The translations under genes were made by a program, and so were the position numbers. From positions 496,784 through 560,783 of the forward strand of contig NW_025064905.1 in NCBI RefSeq assembly GCF_019112545.1: a stretch of 64,000 bases of DNA, given 5' to 3'. Positions 57,401 to 64,000 of this stretch are shown piece after piece. Source of the stretch: Guyanagaster necrorhizus. Taxonomy: Eukaryota > Basidiomycota > Agaricomycetes > Agaricales > Physalacriaceae. The notes beneath the pieces are model-generated. The model made no database searches. It had not been told where the DNA came from and was given only the letters and a program-made list of their open reading frames with translations. Position 1 is the first letter of the stretch. Each line of letters begins with the position of its first letter.

Positions 57401-57928
57401 TGTTAAGCCCAAACTCCACATGACTATTAACACATGATAAACAGTTCAGAACCTCGCACTTCAGATTAGACTGACTGAGTTCACTGATGTGTTAATAGAA
57501 GTGTGTGGTCAAGGCATTGCAAGTTGCTCGAGATAGGATGATGAAGAATAAACTTTAGCTCAAAGCTGGAGTATTACAGTGAGAGCTATACTACTTAAAT
57601 ACTGTTCTGTTATTATACTATAAATAAGTGTTCACAAAAGATATTGTTCTGCTGTAGAGCTGTTACCCCTGCTGTTGCTAGACTCTCCACAATAGCTGTT
57701 GTCTTGCTGTTGTGCTATTACTGCTGTGCCACAGTTGGAGGACAAAAGGGACATTGTCTCTCCCTTCACAGCACACAGCAGCGCAATAGGAGAGTGACCA
57801 ACTGGGTGCTGAGCTAAGCATTCCCACAGTTCTAAGCGCTGGTCTAAGTGCCCTGACTAAGCAAGGATAGGAGTCATTTCCAAGGAAAAAGAAAAGAAAA
57901 TAAGAGAAAAATAGAAAAAATCATAACA
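57401..57928 (-). repeat. 5' LTR of the full-length element
   Basis: TGTTAAGCCC to AATCATAACA, 528 bp, one base longer than the solo LTR at 34155-34681 and closely similar. The TATA-like tttaaatac lies at 57595-57603 on plus. Confidence 0.93.
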
Positions 57929-57933
57929 GAAAA

Positions 57934-58395
57934 GTTTTATTGTGTTTTTATGTCTCTGGATTATATATGTTCAAACTCTATGGCTTTTGTGGATATATTT
58001 GTAAAGAATTTCTGCTTAAACTGTAAAGCTTTAAGTTATGTATTGTATATGTTAAAGTCTTTGAGTTTGGTCTAAGTAGTGCTTGAGACTTTTTGAGGGT
58101 TTTATGAGAGTGTTTCAAAGTATTATGTTGTGATATAGTACTTTTGTCTTGAGGTTTAGCAATATTTATTACCTCTCTTGTTAAATGAAAAGCTCTAAAA
58201 CTTAGAGAGATCTTGATCATATATGTATGCTATTGCTATTTATATATAATGAATTACTGAAAATACAATTGTATTGGCTATTATTACTCTTATTGCATTA
58301 TAATTCCCTAACAAACCAAAAGTATTATATGTGTATGTGAGTGTAGATATAAAAATAATTTTTTACTGTATTAGTTTCTAGCTTATACATGCAAC
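57934..58395 (-). repeat. Family C repeat, copy 2, 5' part
   Basis: The reverse complement matches about 15403-15930, including actcacatacacat, gattataatg(t/c)(g/a)ataa and agactctttaacat-like phrases, and begins near TGCATGTATAAGC. It joins directly to 50007 once the Ty3 element and one GAAAA are removed. Confidence 0.65.
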
Positions 58396-58680
58396 CACTT
58401 CTTTAACATCTCAAATGGATGGTTTGCCAGTAAGAGGAATAGAAGTGGATAGCTGGTTGGCCTTTGCAGATAGTATGATAATCTCTACTTTCTTGAAAGA
58501 CTCATCTGGCTTTTTATCCACAAACTTATCATCTCTCTTGTTTTTGACTCTATTCTTTAAAATTTGTTTGAGCACCCTTATGGCTCAATTTTTTTTATTC
58601 TCCTCAGATTCAGAGTCAGATCTCTCATCCAGACAGACTATGATTGGTGAAGCATATTAAATCTATACAAAATAGCTGCT
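58396..58680 (-). pseudogene. Second Ty3 lineage, gag fragment
   Basis: The minus strand shows a Lys/Asp-rich open stretch (KNRVKNKRDDKFVDKKPDES, about 58480-58560) preceded by an Asp/Ser/Glu-rich segment. It is consistent with the charged part of gag in agaric Ty3 polyproteins and lines up as the upstream piece of 46948-48884 across the family C insertion. Assignment is moderate. Confidence 0.4.
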
Positions 58681-60163
58681 TAGATAAATTGCTAATCAGT
58701 CTTTTATTTTACACTTTTGCATATTTATTGAACTTCTTCAAAGAAGATTAGTAGTGTTATTGAGTCTTCTGGTCTTTTTTACTCTCAGCTGAAAGCTTTT
58801 TTCAAGTCTCATATAGACAGCTGGTGGGCTGGAATATACACTTGTTGCTGATCTGCTATATTGAAATGAAGGTGAACTCACCAGTTTTTAGACTAGTGGT
58901 ATATTCTGATGATTAGAAAAAGAGTTGGTATAGATAGAGGACTCAGAGCTTCTTTCTTATCTGATCAAGTTCTAAGCTAAATACATTCAGACAAGCCCAG
59001 CTGGTATTTCTGTGGCTCTGATGCTGATCTTGAGTGGGCAGATAGTTTTATCAGATAACAACCAAATAATTACAAATGCAATATACTGCAACAGCTAGAG
59101 TCTGACACTAACTGAAATTAAAGCAGAAAAATAAGAATGAGGATTGTATAGGATAATAATAAGAGAAAGAAAGTATAAAGGTTGACAGACTATAACTGTC
59201 AGTATTAATACTGAAGTGGTAGTTATGCCAAGAGTTTAAGAGTTTGATCAGTATATTGATCTCAGCTCAAGATTAAATTATATCACTGTATACTACTGAC
59301 TTAAATACTATATAGAAATTTTTTGACAATCTCAAACTAAGCCTTAACTGAGTGTGATTTAGAGGCTAAAATTGTGACAGATTCTACTATTTGACTCATA
59401 GTGAGTGAGATTGATAATGGTGGTTTTGACTTCTCAAAGATTTCCTAAACTCTTGCTCATATATGATTTTAATATTTGAATCCTGATAGCAATAAAGTTC
59501 ATAATTGAAAAGGCAATGATCAAATACATAATTAAAAAAAACTGATAGAATCTAGTTCTGATTAAAAAGAAAATTTGCTATAGTTTTTCAGGACTTTGAT
59601 TTGAATTTTGAGAGACAGAATCCATCAGAATCCAGTGGGTTCAGAATATTAAAATGAGATGGGAGTATCTTTGAATGAGGACTTATGAATGGTGACTTTA
59701 GATAGTGACTTTAATTTGTCTGATTAACAATAATGAAAATTTATTGGCAGAGAACTCAGATGCTAGGAATCAAGAAAATTCTTTATTTGTACTTTCATAG
59801 TCTAACTATTGGATCTTATAGAGGAGTGGATACTAGAACTGGCAGTCAAGCTTGAAATCAAGAATCTGAGTAATTTTGTACTACTCTTTATCATCAACTT
59901 CTATTAGAGACAGCAAATGTTAAATATAATTAGAGATGATGTTTTCTTCTATAGATTTCAGCTATGAGACATAAAAAATTGAATAAATAATATGAAGGTG
60001 TGATAGAAGTTTGAAGGTAAAAGACTGAAAACTGGGTTGAGTGATAATTTCAAATAAGCTGAGAAACTTTTTGGAGAACTTTACCACTTGATGTATTTAA
60101 CACTGAGATAGATCTTATTATCTGTTTTGAACAGAAATGCTGAAACTCATCACTTGTCTACTG
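58681..60163. other. AT-rich decayed repeat DNA, including an LTR-like piece
   Basis: CpG is absent and no frame is readable. 59170-59389 resembles the LTR-like stretch at 45420-45500 (agctcaagattaaattatatcact and acttaaatacta) and ends aattgtgacag, so it is probably a minus-orientation LTR end. The rest is presumed old Ty3 sequence, but this cannot be shown by eye. Confidence 0.35.
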
Positions 60164-60850
60164 TTATACTTGATAACAAGTAAGTGACTAAAGAAGGTGA
60201 ATAAGAAATAAACTCTCAACCATCAATATCTAACCACTGAATATACTATCATCAAAGACAGTTGATATTAGGTGTTTTGAGTATAGTAAAAGTAATCTGC
60301 AACCATAAATAAATCAATGGAACACTCTAAGATGCAATACTTATGACAGTAGTTTATTATGATATAGATAAATGTATTAAAACTTAGAATCTATACATAA
60401 TTATACTTTAAATCAACTTACAATAATCTGAAACTCAATAAACTTCAAAATATAAATACTAAGTCTATTAAGCACTTAGGCTTGATTAACTGCACTTATA
60501 GCTAGCTAATAGTTCTTGAAACTGAAGAACTTGTACTCTGATGTCAAAACCCTTAGTTTGAAATTTAAATTAATCTAAAACCCAAAAATACTATTAAAAC
60601 TCTCATTCTATTCTCTTTAAATGACTATGCAACTTAAACAAGCTAGAAACTTTTTCAAGTTCAAACTCAACTTAAAATTTTTATTCTTATATCATATTAT
60701 TTCATAAAGTTCATTCTAGACTTAGTATTGGTAATTAACATAAATATCAGTGTAGAGCCTCAGTCATAGTTTAGAAATAGCTAGTTATATTGTTATTAGC
60801 TTATTTAATGTATTGTGTGAAATTCACAAATTAAAGGACTAAATGTATAC
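60164..60850. repeat. Family D repeat, copy 2 (internally deleted)
   Basis: It matches 23525-24029 and 24680-24899. Shared phrases include taagtgactaa, aataaactctcaa, aagcacttaggcttga, ttaatctaaaacccaaa and gacttagtattggt. It ends at ggactaaatg, against ggctggacatg in copy 1. It lies directly next to the integrase end of a third Ty3 lineage, consistent with being that element's 3' LTR. Confidence 0.5.
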
Positions 60851-60861
60851 ACAACATATTA

Positions 60862-61380
60862 CTACTTGAAGTTTACAATATGCCTATACTTAAGTGATTT
60901 CATTATATAGAACCTGGTGAAGTTTATCAAGATTGACTGCAAAGTCACAGACTCATACAGAAGCAATATCTTATTCAGAGTGATGCTAAGATGATAACCT
61001 TTGTTAGCAAAGAATAGAGAGATTCTAGTAAAAGCATTAGGGGTATTATTATAGACAAACTCAGCAATAGGTAAAAAAGTATCTGAATTGTCCTGTTGAT
61101 AAAAGCAATAAATATAAATATACTGTTCTAGTGTCAATTTGCTCATTCAGTTTGTCTATCAGCATTAGCTTCAACTGTGGGCCTGTCTATAAGGAAATAT
61201 CTAGTATGAGATCTTATATGTTGAGTGAAATAAATGAGAAGGCATCTAATTGCATAAAATTTATATGTATTTTTCTCTATGCTCTTGACACAGTCATGTT
61301 CATGAGAGACAATAAAAGTCCTTTTAGAACATTTTGCTCAGAATATGGAAACAATCTGAGTTAGAGGAAAGAATCAATCA
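60862..61380 (-). pseudogene. Third Ty3 lineage, integrase core C-terminal part
   Basis: The minus strand reads LEQYIYIYCFYQQDNSDTFL, then AEFVYNNTPNA and FFANKGYH. These are signature positions of the fungal Ty3 integrase that follow the catalytic Glu. The upstream part (61130-61380) matches the region between the second Asp and Glu only loosely. It is distinct in sequence from the chromodomain elements above. Confidence 0.7.
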
Positions 61381-61499
61381 TAATAATAGATCCCAAAATA
61401 TATTATGCTAACTATAAAAGTATGAAATAGGTCTTCAACTAACTTAGAGACATATTTATAGTTGGACCTCATAAAATGACAGTAGTGACATAGCCAAGA

Positions 61500-62214
61500 A
61501 AATTATCTTTATACCTAATTTATAATATGTATTAATTGAATTAAATCATATATAAAGATGCTTTAATGCATTCTCAGTATTTTCAATAGTCTCAAAGAGA
61601 CTGAAGTTACTATAGAGTTCATCAAAAAATACTGCATAAGAGAATTGCCAAGCTAGCAGGTTCCTCAGATTAAAGTTAAAAATATCTGATTTGAATTAGT
61701 TCAGTATAGTGCCAGACAAAAAAAAAATATCATAGTTGACTTTATTGACATCTGCTGCAAATATAGTGAGTCTGTTATTAAAGTTCAACTAAAGAAAAAT
61801 GATAAAAACCTTCAGTTTGTAGTGGTTGCTAAATCTGTTGAAACTATTTGAACTGCTAAAGTTATTTCTTTCTAGTCTATTGGAGCTACTAAAAGAAGAA
61901 TTAGATGGATTGTCATTTAGTCTATGATGATAGAGAGTATAAATGAAAGTGTCATCTTCATTATCAGTCTAAATTTTTAAAATTTCTATAAATAGTATCT
62001 AAAGGTAGAAAATCTAAAATAAAGTTATTTTAAATGCTATAAATGATGTTAGCCTATCAGTCTTCATTGATGGAGATGCTGATAGCATTAAAATAGTTAG
62101 AGAGTCATGAGTATAGATTTTCTTATAGAAATGTTGTCTTCTATCAGAAGCTGATTTAAAAAGATATAACTGTTTTTTTGAGATAGAAGCTGAAATATCT
62201 TCTATAAAAAACAT
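61500..62214 (-). pseudogene. Third Ty3 lineage, gag remnant
   Basis: A minus-strand segment resembles the capsid part of fungal gag (FDELYSNFSLFETIENTENA at about 61560-61640). It lies directly next to the integrase piece, so protease, RT and RNase H have been deleted. A related piece lies at 63430-63755. Confidence 0.45.
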
Positions 62215-62639
62215 GTTAAAATAGATAGGCTAAATTTGTTCAAAATTTGCTTCTGTAAATTGAGTGAATGTGATAGATATCATAAAGAAAAATTTTGACT
62301 CAAAGGATTGAGTTTGAATATACTATTAGAAACATACTAATTGATTGAACTTAAGTGCATATGTAAAAATTAGCAGAGTGCATAAGCATTAATAAAGCTA
62401 TTAGCAATGTTATCCTCAATCTAAAGTCCAAAGAATTTGAAATGATAAAATGAAGTTCATTAGAGAGAAGAGATAGAGAAGATATCCTTTAGAGTGGAAT
62501 TTATTAGATGAGAGAAAAAACTCAGAAGTGAATATGAGTATTAGGCTAATCTAAGTTGATATTTGAACTGAGTATCTATAATGATTGTATTAATCTTATA
62601 TACTAATAATACACAATTTTGAGTTAAAGTTCAATAGAT

Positions 62640-63420
62640 TCCAGCATAGTTTATTCACTATTAAAATCAGATTCTAAAATTAATATATGAAATTAAAATG
62701 TGAAATAATAAGTGAAATATAAATGAAGTGATATATAGTAAATAGATAAAGTCTGTAGAGCTGATAGTTAGCTTCATAGAACTTGAGATTGAGTAATATA
62801 AAGCAGAGACTATCAGCATACATATAATAAAGTTCTTCAAAGAGATAGTCTCTGAATATTATATGGATTTTATAGATATGTTCAATAAAGAAAACTTCAA
62901 CAAATTATCAATATAAAAGCTCTAAAATCATGTGATTAAACTGATCTATAAAGCTAACATGAATTTGGACTGTAAGATATGCTTTTTAAATTGAGTAAAG
63001 CAGAAGGAGCTTGATAAGTTCCTCAATGAGAATATTTTTAACAGATAAATTTAAATATCTAAATCTCTAATAACAAGTTGAAACCAGTACAGAATTACTA
63101 AAAGTTGACCAATCTAATGATCAAGAACTATTATTTATTGCTGCTCATCTCTGAGCTCATAGACAAGCTGTCAGATACTAAATACTTTATAAAGTTAAAT
63201 GTATATCAGAAAAGAGAATGAGTGAAAAGCAGCATTATAAATTAATTAAAAGCTGTTTGAGCCACTGGTAATGTTTTTCAGGCTCAAAATTTGCCTATAA
63301 CTTTTTAAACAATAATAAATAATATATTTTAAGATCTTATTATAAAGAGAAATTTATCATTTATCTGGCTGATATTATAATTTTTTTCAGATTGCTCAAA
63401 AAAACATTACAATATAGTAT
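62640..63420 (+). pseudogene. Chromodomain Ty3 reverse transcriptase fragment, very old
   Basis: The plus strand retains the RT positions of the chromodomain family: QKELDKFLNENI (about 63000), LFEPLVMFF (about 63255) and TIINNIF (about 63310), ending before YLDD. It is one of the most decayed copies in the window. The sequence 62220-62640 is probably its protease-side part, but this is not readable. Confidence 0.55.
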
Positions 63421-63429
63421 AACAGGTGT

Positions 63430-63755
63430 TATGATTGCTCAATTTCTCATAGTGAGCTATTTCATTTTTAATCTGTAGACAAGATCTATAGTAGAAGGTA
63501 TAACAAAGAGAGTTGTCACTGTAACTGATGATAGCAGCATGTTAATTGAGCTGAACTATATACTTTATAATTCAGTCTCTATCATACATCTAAATATTTT
63601 TAAGTTTATTTTCAGTATCATCAACAGCATTGAATGAACTAAAATTAGTCTAAAGTTCTAAAAAAAAAAAGCAGCATAAAAGTATGCTTAAGTAAAAGAA
63701 TTAATGTGATTTGAGTGGAGAATGTCTGATTCAAACCATCAAAGATGTCAGATTC
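63430..63755 (-). pseudogene. Third Ty3 lineage, gag piece, second copy
   Basis: The stretch aligns by eye with 61540-61690 (ttcagtatcatcaacagcattgaa and gcagcataa...gaattaa). It is interrupted by the plus-strand LTR at 63756. Confidence 0.4.
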
Positions 63756-64000
63756 TATTATGATTTTCTCTATTTTCTTTTCTTTTTTCTCAGAAATGAC
63801 CCCTATCTCAGCTTAGTCAGGGTGCTTAGGACCGTGGGAACGCTTAGCTCAGCAGCCCAGTCGGTCACTCTCCTATCGCACTGCTGTGCACTGTGAAGGG
63901 AGAGATAATACCTTTTTTATTCCCAACTTGCAGTGCAACGACCACAGCACAACAGCGAGACAACAGCTTTTGTGGAAAGCCTAGCAATAGCAGGGAAAAC
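63756..64000 (+). repeat. Young Ty3 LTR, plus orientation, running off the window
   Basis: It starts TATTATGATT (from TGTTATGATT) and follows the 527-bp LTR subfamily of 34155 and 57401 in reverse orientation. It keeps many CpG sites (ggaccgtgg, cagtcggtc, ctatcgcac), so it is recent. Only 245 bp are in the window, so whether it is solo or the left end of an element cannot be told. Confidence 0.8.

Larger units (their letters stand above)
50003..57933 (-). mobile_element. Full-length chromodomain Ty3 element, youngest complete copy
   Basis: The element spans 50008-57928 with GAAAA on both sides (50003-50007 and 57929-57933), a perfect target-site duplication. It has two LTRs, a primer site, gag, pol with protease, RT, RNase H, integrase, chromodomain and a polypurine tract. 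CpG is more frequent than in the other copies and catalytic residues are intact, although scattered stop codons interrupt the frames. It inserted into family C, itself inside an older Ty3 element. Confidence 0.95.

Noticed and set aside
1..64000. CRISPR arrays, bacterial operons, Shine-Dalgarno sites or rRNA genes
   Set aside because: No regularly spaced identical repeats, no operon-like gene runs and no rRNA-like stretches were seen. The content is eukaryotic.

Overview
This window looks like a transposon-rich chromosomal region of a filamentous fungus, most likely a mushroom-forming basidiomycete (Agaricomycetes). The basis is inference from several signs: three lineages of Ty3/gypsy elements of the type common in such genomes, a copia element, two pogo-type DNA transposons, an intron-bearing nuclear tRNA-Gly, spliced-looking genes, and a protein resembling the mushroom Clp1 (clampless) family. 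Roughly nine tenths of the window is nested, decayed transposons. A 6-kb island of ordinary DNA (about 39.1-45.2 kb) carries the host genes.

Left repeat block (1-38.5 kb). From the left edge it holds: the 3' part of a chromodomain Ty3 element (+) with its LTR; a copia element (+); a minus-strand Ty3 integrase fragment split by a pogo transposon (8507-10910); a minus-strand Ty3 element with an LTR at 11392, itself split by a structurally complete plus-strand Ty3 element (12210-22193, two 470-bp LTRs); LTR-type debris; a minus-strand Ty3 element with a 5' LTR at 30948; and another minus-strand Ty3 copy split by a second pogo transposon (32291-35218), which in turn carries a young solo LTR with an AGATC target duplication.

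Gene island (39.1-45.2 kb). CpG dinucleotides reappear sharply here. It holds an orphan acidic 309-aa protein gene (+), a probable multi-exon gene (-), a tRNA-Gly(GCC) with an 18-nt intron (+), a Clp1-like gene (-), and a small family of direct repeats. At the right edge lies a tRNA-like relic.

Right repeat block (45.2-64 kb). A second, non-chromodomain Ty3 lineage (-) was invaded by a 1.6-1.85-kb LTR-like repeat ('family C'), which was invaded by the youngest full-length chromodomain Ty3 element (50008-57928, GAAAA target duplications, all catalytic motifs present). A solo LTR with a decayed target duplication also sits in the old element. Further right are relics of a third Ty3 lineage and the start of another young LTR that runs off the window.

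Across the repeats, CpG is nearly absent and frames are broken mainly by G-to-A and C-to-T changes, including at catalytic residues, as expected for cytosine-methylation or RIP-like silencing. The main mechanistic observation is that the chromodomain elements carry, one base inside the 5' LTR, a 13-nt sequence perfectly complementary to a sequence just downstream of the LTR TATA box. This is the arrangement expected for Tf1-type self-primed reverse transcription.
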